Shown here in pieces: positions 10,592 to 21,307 of a stretch of 47,882 nt of DNA. This DNA comes from Asterionellopsis glacialis. Its lineage: Eukaryota > Bacillariophyta > Plagiogrammaphyceae > Rhaphoneidales > Asterionellopsidaceae. Location of the stretch: positions 1 through 47,882 of the forward strand of contig WKLE02004506.1 of NCBI GenBank assembly GCA_014885115.2, read 5' to 3'. The notes below the pieces were generated by a model. That model saw nothing but the letters and a program-made list of their open reading frames with translations, was not told where the DNA came from and searched no databases. Both the position numbers and the translations under genes were made by a program. Position 1 is the stretch's first letter. Each line of letters begins with the position of its first letter.

Positions 10592-11191
10592 CTTTTTTAG
10601 AAAATTCTGAACTATCGATATCTCTGTTAATAGAGTAAAGACCACCGACCGATGTACAAAAAAGTCGATAGGAGGTAAGATAGGTTACTAACTATCTTCG
10701 CCGTTTCTCTGGAAACGAGTTTGTAGGTTGAAAGACTTCGATTTCGGCGAAAGACTTCTGATAGACATCCAGTCGACAGTTGTGTGCTTGCGCAAAAAAA
10801 GTAATATTAAAAAAGGAATTGTTTTTATTAAAATTAGAATGTTTTATTACAGTAATATTTTTTAGTTATAAATACAGATAAAATTACCAAAGCCTACACT
10901 ATGATTCTTATTGTGAATCAGAATCGTGTTAGTCCCGTCTCTGGAAAGATATCCTGTAGGGGAAAATAAGGGGGTTAAGCGGACAAACATTTATTGTTTG
11001 GAGGCCAAGATGATGACGCCCACAATAGAGAAAGATTGTTGCTGACAATAAAGTCGAAGACGCAATACTCAGGACACGCTCAACCTATTTCACGTCCTCC
11101 TTCGTTGCAACGACAACAATCATAGACCCACACCATTCAGAATATTGTTTCGGTCGAAATACTATAATTGTACTTTCAAATCGAGAAAATC
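10592..11191. promoter_or_regulatory. Divergent intergenic promoter region
   Basis: About 600 bases between the DUF924 gene and the beta-hydroxylase gene. It contains an AT-rich stretch at about 10797-10880. I recognise no specific regulatory site. Confidence 0.35.
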
Positions 11192-12613
11192 ATGGTGAAA
11201 AAAGGAAAGTCAAAAACATCCAAGGCAGCATCAACGAAAACAGCAAGAACGTCATCCACTGCCCCAGAAGAAATCAAAGCTGACGAAGTATTGCCAAACA
11301 AAGGAACCAAGCCTTGGGTTTTGATTTCTACTATTCTAACTGCATTACTTGCTATTGGTGTTGGTGTTGCCTTCAAAAATGGACTGTTCGAATCATTACC
11401 ATCATTGTCGTTGTCATCACCAAATTCTACAAATAATAATAATAATAACATATTGACCGAAAAGGATACCATTCAGCAACAGCAGCAGATGAGTAGTGAC
11501 AATGATAAAGATCCAAATAAACCCAACACGAAACCTAGTAATAGTTATCCTCTTGATGCAGCTGCACTTCCAAAGAAATCCAGTGAAGTCATGGCATCCT
11601 TGGCAAAGGCAGCTGATAATTCAGATATAATAACAGCTCAAACATTAACTGGAGTTGTATTAGAGTCCTATAATCCTACCTATATGTGGAAAGCGGCTGA
11701 ACAATTCCATAGGTCCAAGGAGCCACAAATGTTGGCGTTACGTTTGGAATTACTCCGTGCCGCCTATGATTTTATCTTTGGTATCAAGGAAAGTGTTGTC
11801 ACACATCCCCAAACTGGACGAATGATGGTTCGGAAGCATGGTGAATTAGACAAACGACGCATTACACAATTGCTGGGTGAAGCCTATGAAAATGATGGTA
11901 ACAAGGACGATGCATATGATTTGTATCAAGATGCTATCGATGAAAAATTATGGCTCTTGCCGGATCAACGTCCACAACACTTCTTTCCCTTTATAAAACC
12001 AGGATTGCCATTCCCACATACCTCCACATATCAAGAGGCAGTGGATATGCTTGAAAGTAACTTTGAAGCTATGAGGAAGGAATTACTAATGCAACAACAA
12101 TTTCCAGGACAATTAAAAATGGATACGGAAAAATTGAGTGTCAGTGGTGATTGGTTACAAGCTGAGTTTTTACATCAGGGGCGGTGGCATACTAAAAATG
12201 TTCAAACGTTTCCTACAACTGCTAATGTATTACGCACCATGGCTCACAAATTTGCTTACCAATTACCCGATGCAGTCATGCAAATGTCAACATTGTCAGA
12301 TGGCACAGAAGTACGACCCCATTGTGGATCGGGTAATCACAAGGTACGATTGCATCTAGCTTTGGTAGTTCCAGATACAGGGGTTGGTATTAAAGTTGCT
12401 AATGAGACAAATGTTTGGGAGACAGGCAAAGTATTAATTATTGATGATAGTTATGTCCATTCGGTATGGAATAAAAGTTCGAAATTCCGTACAGTTCTCA
12501 TTGTAGATGTTTGGGCAGACGGGATATCCGAATTGGAAAAAGAGCAAGTTAGGAATTATTTTCGAGATCGAAATGCCAAGTTACGTGCTCAACACGTGAA
12601 TAAGAATCAATAG
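11192..12613 (+). CDS. Aspartyl/asparaginyl beta-hydroxylase, type II membrane protein
   Basis: 473 residues from the ATG at 11192; the eight codons upstream open only with TTG. A Lys/Ser-rich cytosolic tail precedes one membrane helix (about 42-61, PWVLISTILTALLAIGVGVAF), then an Asn/Gln-rich linker, a TPR-like helical part (ITQLLGEAYENDGNKDDAYDLY) and the C-terminal oxygenase domain. That domain closely matches the animal ASPH catalytic core: PHCGSGNHKVRLHLAL, VANETNVWETGKVLIIDDSY, VHSVWN and RTVLIVDVW. The Fe(II) ligands are expected at His377 and His423, with Arg386, His388 and Arg433 in the 2-oxoglutarate pocket. It should hydroxylate Asp or Asn side chains in the ER or Golgi lumen; substrates in diatoms are unknown. 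Confidence 0.92.
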   Translation: MVKKGKSKTSKAASTKTARTSSTAPEEIKADEVLPNKGTKPWVLISTILTALLAIGVGVAFKNGLFESLPSLSLSSPNSTNNNNNNILTEKDTIQQQQQMSSDNDKDPNKPNTKPSNSYPLDAAALPKKSSEVMASLAKAADNSDIITAQTLTGVVLESYNPTYMWKAAEQFHRSKEPQMLALRLELLRAAYDFIFGIKESVVTHPQTGRMMVRKHGELDKRRITQLLGEAYENDGNKDDAYDLYQDAIDEKLWLLPDQRPQHFFPFIKPGLPFPHTSTYQEAVDMLESNFEAMRKELLMQQQFPGQLKMDTEKLSVSGDWLQAEFLHQGRWHTKNVQTFPTTANVLRTMAHKFAYQLPDAVMQMSTLSDGTEVRPHCGSGNHKVRLHLALVVPDTGVGIKVANETNVWETGKVLIIDDSYVHSVWNKSSKFRTVLIVDVWADGISELEKEQVRNYFRDRNAKLRAQHVNKNQ

Positions 12614-13310
12614 ATATGTCTTCAAAAAATAAACTAATTTTTTTAAAAATAGAAACTAATCATGTAACTCTCTAGTAAGTAGGACTATTCTGATTATCAT
12701 TTTTGTCATTGGAAATATTTTTCTCGTGTGAGAAAAATCACACATCTGACTGCTGGTCAAAACCGTAGATGTACATGGATAAGAAGATGCTGTTGAACTG
12801 GCTGATTCCTTGTCTTGCGCCAGATTCAACCAGTCTAAACCAAATGCAGGAAAAAAAAACGTCGTCAAAACCAGCAACTGAAGTACCTCTACTAGAGTAT
12901 TGAACTACTATGCAAAGTACCTGCTAGTCCTTCTAACTATGATAGGGACACAAGAACCTTCTAAATCTCTAGCTCTATTTTGCAGGTACAGTAGTTCTAA
13001 ATAAGATCTGAGTTAGTGTTACTAACTGTGTGCGCTAGAACTTTCACTCATAGTCCTACAGCCTATGAGTAATGGTACTCCTTCGTTCAGATAATTTAGG
13101 GAGTGAAAGTAGTCGAACTAGTCAATCATTAACTCCTGAAAACTGTTGGCTCCCAATGGAAACTCGCAATACCGCAGAAAACTGCATGCAATGCGATAAC
13201 CCGCATCCCGACAGAATTGCATGCCACTCAACCATCAAAGTTTGGGCGTGCGATAGCAGAGAGACCTCTCTTCGATATCAAAACGCAGGTTTCGAGGTTA
13301 TACTTTCACG
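12614..13310. other. Intergenic, upstream of TBP
   Basis: No gene seen; the minus frame at 12656-12877 is judged chance. The part from about 12880 to 13080 is dense in short CTA/TAG and GTACC elements resembling the other motif-rich intergenic stretches of the window. It should hold the TBP promoter. Confidence 0.4.
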
Positions 13311-14286
13311 ATGGCAACGGCAAGTTCAGCTGCCGATGCTCCTGCTACAGCGGAAGCTGTAGCCAATCCATTAGCACAGCAGCAACTAACGCGTGTTCCA
13401 ACGGCACATACACCAAGTCTTGCAGGGTCAGTGCTTGAAGTACCAAACGGAATTGGTGGAAAAACACTCATTCGAATACAGAATATTTCATGTACAGGTT
13501 CGTTGTCGATCCCATGTCCTGCCAATTGTACAGTGAATAGTATTTGTATGTCATTCTCTAACCATGAATTTGTCATTTGGCGCCTTCAAATCAACTACAG
13601 CAAATTTGAGTGTACGATTAGATTTAAAACGGATAGCTTTGAAATGTCGTAATACAGAATTTAACCCACGACGATTTTGTGCTGTCATTATGAAATTACA
13701 AGAACCCAGTGCCACAGCACTCATATTTTCATCAGGTAAAATGTGTGTAACCGGTGTCAAATCAACACATAATGCACAATTGGCTGCCAAAAAATTTGCG
13801 TATATTATTGAACGAGTAGGATTCAAACATGACTCTTTAGATTTCAAGGTACAAAACATTGTAGGGACAGCGGATGTCGGGTTCCCCATACGGCTCGAAG
13901 GTTTGGTGTATGCACATTCTACATTTGCATCCTATGAACCAGAACTATTCCCTGGTTTGATTTATCGGTTAGTCAGTCCACGTGTTGTCTTTTTAATCTT
14001 TGTGAGTGGTAAAATTGTGATTACAGGTGCCAAGACGGAAGGAGATCTAAGTCAAGCATTTACCAAAATGTATCCTGTACTTGTGGAATACCGCAAAGTA
14101 CATGTTGCAGCTTTACCGGGTGTACCAGCCAACAACAATAATAATACAGCAACGGGTGCCAATAACGCTGCGGGTGGTGTTGGTAGTGCTCCTGGAAGTA
14201 CTACACAAAGTGGTACTTCTCATGTGGGTGCTTTGGCTACAGCTCCTGGAGGTGAAGGACAAGATCGTCAAATGGAAGAAGTGTGA
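13311..14286 (+). CDS. TBP: TATA-box-binding protein (TBP)
   Basis: Exons 13311-13497 and 13601-14286, with a 103-bp intron (donor GGTTCG, acceptor CTACAG) splitting a codon 1/2; 290 residues. Splicing restores [19 protein letters not shown], matching the start of the TBP core. The saddle has two pseudo-repeats: first [30 protein letters not shown] and [13 protein letters not shown]; second [27 protein letters not shown] and [16 protein letters not shown]. These hold the intercalating Phe and the conserved glycines. The N-terminal part of about 50 residues is short and Ala-rich. Unusually, there is a C-terminal tail of about 55 residues rich in Asn, Gly, Ala and Thr, where most TBPs end shortly after the core. 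It acts in TFIID, TFIIIB and SL1-type initiation. Confidence 0.97.
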
Positions 14287-14539
14287 ATTCTTTCTCGATA
14301 TTTGTACCGATCACTATCTACGATGCTTACTTGATATGAAGAGCTATTGTGTCTCTCTGCAGACAAAGGGAGTCTGGATCTGTGAAAATATTTCATGAAA
14401 CAGACCAAGGTTTATCATCACTAGGCACAAACATCTTCAAAGTAGTAGCAGCAACATAATATTCTAGTATTGAAAATTAATAATGTAAAACAATATTTAA
14501 TGATACTATCTAAACGAAATACGTTTATCCAAAACATTC

Positions 14540-17508
14540 TTATGCCCAGTAAACATGGGTAAGTTTGAACACTCTAAGATTGCCACTACCTCGTAAACGG
14601 AATGCAACCTCAACATCCTGTTCTTCACCATTTGTAAAGTTGGGATCATCCAAGACATTGAAAACTTCCACAACGCGTTGTATGACCTGATCTTTCTCTA
14701 AAAACTGATCTTTAGTCCAAGTTGTGATTTTACCATTGATTGCAAAATCAAAGTGGAACGTATCTGGATAATCTGGAGCTTGTTCCTTTAAGGTTCTTGT
14801 TGACTTTTCGTTATTGACAGTTTTCCAATCTTTGGTACGAGTACTTTCCCTTGGCAGATGCCACGTTTCAATTTTCAACACTACAATCCCTTCCTTGACT
14901 TTGTTCAAGTTTAGTACGAGCCATCCTGAATATTCATTACCCACAACTCCTCCTCTTCGATCATGATGACCCTGCAAGAGACATTTATCGTCTGGTTCGC
15001 GACCACAAATATCATCGTATTCACCTCCGCATCTTCCGGGAGGGACATCCACAGCTTCCCATCCCTTACCAACAACAATAGGGGTGTCAAGATTTCGTGT
15101 GTTCCCACGTAGATTACTCCCTATCCACATGTTTTCCTTTTCGGCTTGGTCGTCATTCTCCGATAGTACCACGGAAGTATTCTCTTTGAGTTGTCGTTTG
15201 TTGCCAGTTATTAGTTTTATAACATCAACTTCACCCTCGGGAGTATCAAAATTAGGATTATGCACATCTGGACCGTCATACACCATTTTGGTCTCCACGT
15301 GAGGAACATATCCATCAGCGTCTGGTTGGATGAGTGACAAAAGATCATTTTCTTCCGGATTGGCTCTAGGCGTAAAAGACGTTGCTCCCTAAAAAATATG
15401 AAAGAAAGACAAAAGTAGGAACAGATCTCCAGGCTGTGAGAGACTGCATATGTGTAGATTTGAACCCCAAAAAAATGTAAAAGTCAGATGAATTTTACCC
15501 GTACCTTCATTGGGGTGTTACAGAAACGAGTTGAGATCTGTCCTTCATACTCGTAACACGGTCCTTCCTTGGAGGATTTGACCTTGTTACGAATGTTATC
15601 GTAATAGTCTGTTACATGCCAGTCATCATCTTTCAATTTTTGACCATCTGCTTCACTCCATTTTGTAAGTGCTTCTTGCAATGCTTGAAGGACAATGAAT
15701 GAAAACACCCGCCCTTGTAATCTGTGGAATCGAAATCCTGGATGCCATTTCACCTGTGATCCCATATGGTCATTTTGAGAGACAGGAGGTTTTACATCTG
15801 GTCGGTCAATCCAACATACTCCACGAAACCGATTCTCAACCATATTGCAAAGCTCAAGGGCTTCGGATGTGCATTTCATGTACCGTGCAGCGAAGGGTAT
15901 CGTTTGTGCTTGTGACTCACTTTCGACTGTGGGAATACCTGACATTCCTGTACCATAAAATAAAAAATCTGCATCCATATTTTCATGCAAGGAACCCATT
16001 ACATTCGGTTGTGCTCCAAACATAATGGGGACTTTCTTGCCAGCAATCAGAGCTTGGCGCCAAAACAAATCAATAGCTTTCGTATCACGTCCTTCCGTCA
16101 TTCCCGAATCCCATACAAGAAGATCAATTTCATCCCCGTAAATAGGTCCAGATGCCAATGCAGATTGAATGGTCCCTAAACCACCCTGTGCTAAATTTCG
16201 TGTCACAAGTTTCACTCCTAGCCTTTCAAATATGGGTTTCATTACCTCATGAAATTGCATCATATAACTTTGTTTGAAGTAGTTTCTGTTTTTTGTAAAA
16301 AAGAGTGTTCGTCGTCAATATTAGTACAGTATTCACATGAAAATATTCCACAACAGAATTTTCGACAAACCCAAAAAATCAAAATAAACGTACCCATGTC
16401 CAGCTGCTGCTGAATGACCTCCTAACACAGCTGTAAAGGTATCACCTGTCATCACTGCATGTAAAAGTCTACGAATTAAACCATCAAAACTTCGTCTGGT
16501 GGTAAAGCCACCTTTATCGCCGCCATCGTTGCCCTTCATTTTGCTTACTGAATCTACAAATTCAACTTCAAACATTTCCATTCGTTCTTGAAATGATTTA
16601 TCTGCTTGATCGTGTCCATATTCAGCCAGAATAGCTTCCATGGCTCTATTGACCAACTTTAACCCATTCTCCAAGAACTTATTGACTGAATCCTTTTGTT
16701 GTTGCCATGCCTCTTTCGGCCATTGATCGTTTGGAATATCACGATTTGGATACTTTGTAAAAAAATCTTTCTCGTTAGATGGGTATAAACCTTCGTCATC
16801 CTTCGGAGAGAAGGAAGACGAAGGTGTCACCTTGCCCTTCTCTGAAGAAGAAGTATCTGCTTTGCTGTCTTTGTCTGATTTCTTTGGTTTCTTTTCCGCT
16901 TTTTCCTGATCCTTTTCATTGTTACTTGGGCTTTCCTTTTCATCACTTGTTTTCTCCTTGTTGGCATTTGCGGTTTCAGATGTTTTATCTTTGCTTTTTG
17001 GATCCTTTGTATCTTTGGATTGAGTGTCTGCCTTATCTTTTGTTTCTTTCTTTGCTTTTTCTTTGCTTTTCTTCTTTGGTTGCTGTTGATCATTGGGGTC
17101 GTCATTGGGATTCTTTTTCTTATTTTTGGAATCTACAGTATCATGTACTTCATCCGTAGGATTTGGTTCATTACCGCTACTTCCTCCAATGATATGCCCA
17201 TCCGAAACTGTCGGACTAGTAACTTTGGAATGATTTTTGGTGTGTTGGTCTAATTCTGCTTCAATGGTAGACATTTCTTCGGAATCACCCAAGTATAAAA
17301 TGATCAATATAATTCCTACAAATGCAATCATACTACACCATTTGGTCTTGGATGTATTTTTGACACACGATCGACGTCCTATGCCTCGTACTAATAAGGC
17401 ACAAGTCCCGTTATTAGGACGATTTGGTGGATAATTCGATCGGATCCCCACCAACCCTTCCACTTCCTCCATTTCTAATTTTAAATCATCTGTGGGTAGT
17501 CGTGCCAT
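14540..17508 (-). CDS. Type II membrane protein with GGHS/SGNH-like domain
   Basis: Three exons on the minus strand: 16394-17508, 15505-16285 and 14540-15388. Introns are 108 bp (GTACGT...AACAG, splitting a Gly codon) and 116 bp (GTACGG...TTTTTTAG, phase 0), giving 914 residues. A cytosolic N-terminus of about 57 residues leads to one membrane helix (about 58-74, CSMIAFVGIILIILYLG), then a Lys/Ser/Asp-rich stalk to about residue 235. A domain follows with VLGGHSAAAGHGN, YFKQSY, RNLAQGGLGTIQ, IYGDEIDLLVWDSGMTEG and SEALELCNMV. Lumenal residues include many Cys and a C-terminal part with SGWLVLNLNKVKEGIVVLKIETWH. The GGHS-Gly motif and the WDSGMTE block resemble SGNH-type blocks I and III, so a hydrolase or transferase of the secretory pathway is suspected; this is not certain. 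Similar proteins appear to be widespread in diatoms. Confidence 0.85.
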
Positions 17509-17981
17509 TGTGAGATTATATTATAAATCGATTATTCGATTGATATTAAAAAATGATTGTAGTTTGTCAAGTACAGGTGTTATGTATATGATAAAGTTGC
17601 AGTGTTGAAGGCACTGACTGTTGTGACGGGTCGTGATAATGGCAGTAGAGAAGGAGGGGCACTATGAGATGTAAAATGACGCCATGTGTGTGTGTGTGCC
17701 TCTTTCGTGTCTTTGGTCTTTGGATATCGTCTCGACAAATATTATTTTTGCATTTTTTGAATGACCTGTAATTTTCCTTATTAGGGAGTGAGCTAACTTA
17801 TTCGATCATTCGAATGAATCGATTCACATACGGTAGATGACTGGGCATGCACGTCGATGCGTCGCGAGAGACGCAAGCGAATCTCTCTCTAGCTAGAGAG
17901 CCAAGACAGGCGCACGACGCAGCGTTCGTTGCTCTAGAAAGCGTAGTAAGGACGCGAGAGCAAGAAAAAGATCGATCAACC
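17509..17981. promoter_or_regulatory. Divergent promoter with palindromes
   Basis: Lies between the minus-strand SGNH-like gene and the plus-strand CX9C gene. Two overlapping perfect palindromes lie at 17806-17817 (TCATTCGAATGA) and 17816-17825 (GAATCGATTC), and a 16-bp perfect palindrome CTCTCTAGCTAGAGAG lies at 17885-17900, about 82 bases before the ATG. Confidence 0.5.
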
Positions 17982-18640
17982 ATGGCGGATGTCAAACCAA
18001 CACCGGTCCTCACCGGTCTTGAACTTGAAGCTTATTCATCTGTAAGTAAACTTTTAAGCGAAGGAATGCACAGCATCAATCGTCATTGTTGAAAAATCAA
18101 CATTATAAGCCTCCATTGTTTCGGCGATGATGTTGTCATATATACTGTATCTTCGGTGCGCTTACGGACGACGGACGTTCATTGGCAGGTACAAAATAGA
18201 GTGTAGTCATGATGTTGCATGCATTGCCCAAACGAGACGAACTTGAAAGTTATACACACTTTCGCTTCCTATTGTACACATTGATTTCTTACCATTCAAT
18301 CATTCCTTCCTTTCTCTGTTTTATCACCATTGTCTTATTACTTGATGTATATATATATATACAGGTAAACTCGATTTGTTGCAATGATGCTACTCGTCAA
18401 TTTACAGCTGAAAAGCGAGACAAAATCCATCCAATCAAGATGGAAAAAACTCGTGAAAAGGTGGAACAATGCTTCTCCAAAACATTCAATGGAATGAAAG
18501 CTGCTTGCAGTGCTCAATACGACGATGTAGTTGCATGCTTGTCCGGTAATGAAAGGACGAAATATAAGTGTGCAGCTGCACGATCAGCACTTGAAGAATG
18601 TGCTGCCAAGAATCGTCTTGGTGAACTTGAAGGATTGTAA
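17982..18640 (+). CDS. Twin CX9C (CHCH) mitochondrial protein
   Basis: Exons 17982-18041 and 18365-18640, with a 323-bp intron (GTAAGT...ATATACAG, phase 0); 111 residues. The first exon encodes MADVKPTPVLTGLELEAYSS. The mature part shows Cys68-X9-Cys78 and Cys89-X9-Cys99, the twin CX9C pattern of intermembrane-space proteins imported and oxidised by Mia40/Erv1, with extra Cys at 25, 26 and 56. Candidates include respiratory-complex assembly factors or accessory subunits (COX or complex I type); I cannot assign one. No presequence, as expected for this class. An upstream ATG at 17847 in the same frame would add 45 Arg-rich residues, but I prefer 17982. The long intron contains a TA repeat just before its acceptor. 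Confidence 0.85.
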
Positions 18641-19328
18641 AAATAATAATAATATATTGATATAATAATAACAATAGTACTAGAGTCAGTACCGGAAAAG
18701 AAAGGCGATTTATGACAATCTATTGTTGGGTGGAGGCTACCCTCTGCATATGAACTTGGGATCAAATTAATGATTCAAAATTGCTTTTAAAGTAGTATGA
18801 TCCACTCTGGATCGATTTAATTCATTTTATTAGTTCCAAAAGAAGTAAAAAGAAACTACTTTGTAAATTCTTTTCGTATTTCTCGAAGTAAATTACAATT
18901 TTTTATCTTGTAATATTCTTTTTCAATACAGTCAGTGATCTAATATGCAATAACTTGCCGTTTCAGGCCCAGGGCGTGCCGACACCGACGATTATAGCCC
19001 TCCATGCGGCTCTATTTGTTTTGCCGACGCCAATGATTATAGCCTTGTCTATCGCTCTACATGCCTAAATTACGCCAATGATTACCAAAGATTGCGAAGC
19101 TGTGTATAACATTGCCTGTGCACCACCAAATTGATGTGGACTCACTAACGTTTTGATACCGAAGGGTTTATAGACTATGCCTTGATACAATTTTGATCTG
19201 AACACACCTATTTGGAGTTTTCTTTGGAAAGTTGACAACAAACTTGGCATCAACATAGCTTTGGTGCTATCAGTAATACAATCTGGGTGTGTGTATTTGA
19301 TTTCTATTTGTTTAAAATTTTATTGTCT
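18641..19328. other. Convergent 3' intergenic region
   Basis: Lies between the CX9C gene and the ankyrin gene, which converge. It contains the 45-bp direct repeat; otherwise nothing is seen. Confidence 0.4.
18978..19067 (+). repeat. Short direct repeat, 45-bp period
   Basis: Two imperfect units start at 18978 and 19023 (GCCGACaCCgAcGATTATAGCC, differing bases in lower case), each ending GCTCTA. A third partial unit (ACGCCAATGATTACC) begins near 19072. Confidence 0.6.
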
Positions 19329-20456
19329 CTAGAATGATAGCAAAATACTACAATGTTCGTCCAAAAAGTCATACAAGATTGGCCAAAGCTTGCGTGATAT
19401 GTAATCAAATGGTAGCTTCCCACTGTCATCTGGAACAAGTAGTAAAAGTGGATCATGCTCTATTAGTTTTTCAATGGCCTTCATATTTGGTTTGTTCGAG
19501 TTGGACCCAAGAGACGATGCAGCTTCATGAAGTGGTGTTAACCCCCCACCGTTATGGCGTGTACGAAGTATGGCATCAGATTCTTCCAACAGAAAGGAAA
19601 CTTTTTCAATGTCATGGATACGGCATGCCCAATGCAATGGACCTTCACCGATACTATTTTGACACTTCATACTTATCCCCTGTTTAGTATGTAAATGTCT
19701 TAATGCCTCTACATTACAATTGCGTATTGTTTTGGCAACCAGCTCATGTTGTTGTTGATCTTGACCATTGCTTCTTTCAAAGTGCAGTGGGCATGTCTCT
19801 TGGTCGTAGGCGCCCCTTAACAATAAAAGTTGCTCTAAATTTTTGGTTTCCGGACGATTCGTTTCTTGATCATTGCTCTTCCGTTTTTCTAATTCCTTTT
19901 CGAATAGATGACGAACGAAATCAACCGGATTTAATAATTTTAATCGTTTGAGTGAATCAGGTAGAGGTTTATAAACTTTGCAAGCCGACGTTGTGTATTG
20001 TCCATCTTTTTCGCACGACTGGTCGTTGCTCATATTACTGTGGCGTCTTTTACTCGTATTTTGAAATGTTTCTCCAGTATCTACAAAGGAAGGGAGGTGA
20101 AGAAAATTTCGTTTCCGTTGTTGATGGTGATTTTGGTACTGTTGACTGCCAGCGCTAATAAAGTTCGAAAAGTTTTCTTCAATTTCTCGAAACGATAATC
20201 CTACCTCGCATGTTTGAAAAGCTATAGCACCACCGTCTTGATTTTCATATTGAACAACGTTCTCATCTTCTTCATAACTGATTTCAGATATAGTAGCGAT
20301 GTTGTTAGTACTATTGACAGGATCTTCTTCTTCATCGTCTTCATAGCCTCTTTCTGAAAATTCATCGCTATCAGTTACCAAGATACGCTCCGCATGTACG
20401 AGATCGTTTTCATTATCCATAGTCGGGGGTATGTTATTCATAGAAGAAGGAGCCAT
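19329..20456 (-). CDS. Ankyrin repeat protein
   Basis: Intronless, 375 residues from the ATG at 20456. The N-terminal half is acidic and low in complexity (DDEEEDP, SYEEDENV) with a Gln/His-rich stretch. The C-terminal half holds two to three ankyrin repeats: GEGPLHWACRIHDIEKVSFLLEE, GLTPLHEAASS with a longer insert, then AIEKLIEHDPLLLLVPDDSGKLPFDYI. A Lys/Arg cluster (QQRKRNF and SKRRHS) could be a nuclear signal. Proteins of this architecture are numerous in diatoms, and their partners are generally unknown. Most likely a protein-interaction adaptor. Confidence 0.85.
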   Translation of the reverse strand: MAPSSMNNIPPTMDNENDLVHAERILVTDSDEFSERGYEDDEEEDPVNSTNNIATISEISYEEDENVVQYENQDGGAIAFQTCEVGLSFREIEENFSNFISAGSQQYQNHHQQRKRNFLHLPSFVDTGETFQNTSKRRHSNMSNDQSCEKDGQYTTSACKVYKPLPDSLKRLKLLNPVDFVRHLFEKELEKRKSNDQETNRPETKNLEQLLLLRGAYDQETCPLHFERSNGQDQQQHELVAKTIRNCNVEALRHLHTKQGISMKCQNSIGEGPLHWACRIHDIEKVSFLLEESDAILRTRHNGGGLTPLHEAASSLGSNSNKPNMKAIEKLIEHDPLLLLVPDDSGKLPFDYISRKLWPILYDFLDEHCSILLSF

Positions 20457-21307
20457 AATTTATTATTATTATTGATTTTTCGTTTCATTTAAAAAAAAAA
20501 GACACAATTGAGATGGAGAACATGAGGAGAGATGATGTGGAAGCTTGTCTTTCTCGTTATTACGTGGTGGTTTGGTGAACATGTGTAACCCATTCGCTTC
20601 TTTCTGAATCACGAAAACAGAAAGGGAACCGATGTCCGTTCATGAACTTACGTGGCCATCAAAAACTGACCAAAGTCCAACATCCAATTCAGAAAGCCAC
20701 GTCAGTTACAAAATATCATCACGTTATATACTGCTTACGTCTTACCTTCGGAAAGGAAAGTTGAAGTTTAAGCAACTGTCGGAAAAAATCTGGCAGTTGA
20801 ACTTCCTTGTCTTAAATAAGGGCAATGCCTAAACTTTTTTCCTATATATTTACGATCAACGTCAGTGTTGAACATTCAATGTTTGGCCACGTTGCCCTCA
20901 ATGTCACAGAAAATGATTCCCCGAAAAGTCTTACATACCGAAATAAATACTATGTACAATGTACAGTAACACATACCAGTAGTTTGCTTTTTCTTCCCTA
21001 AAAAATCCTTATGATTCTAAAAAATACCTCTAACTCTAGTAGTCAATTTATATGTTTCAGGAACTAAGTAGTGGGTTATCATTATTGAAGTCGTTGTCAG
21101 TGATGTCATCGCTCAGATTTGCTTGTCCCGCCGATGAACTCGGCATCAAGATGATTCAGATCCCCATCAAGATGAGCACAAAACAGGTCCTTTCGTCGCC
21201 AGGGAACCAACGCATCTCCAGAATTAGAACACCGTCATCTTAGTGCGATTCTATCAAAAACGAACTAGAAAGTATTTTGAAACATTGTACACGTGCACAT
21301 TGTCTAG
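20457..21307. promoter_or_regulatory. Divergent intergenic region
   Basis: About 850 bases between the ankyrin gene and the Tic22-like gene. A 63-codon frame at 21052-21243 is not credible, but TTTCAG at 21055-21060 could be a splice acceptor of a 5' UTR intron. An imperfect inverted repeat (GAAGTTTAAGCAACTG with CAGTTGAACTTC) lies at 20763-20804. Confidence 0.35.

Noticed and set aside
10592..10645. N-terminal extension of the DUF924 gene from a GTG codon
   Set aside because: Nuclear genes start with ATG; the ATG at 10591 is the better start.
12656..12877. Minus-strand frame of 73 residues
   Set aside because: Composition not protein-like and no support from context.
21052..21243. 63-residue frame upstream of the Tic22-like gene
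   Set aside because: No recognisable content; the TTTCAG may rather be a splice acceptor in a 5' UTR.
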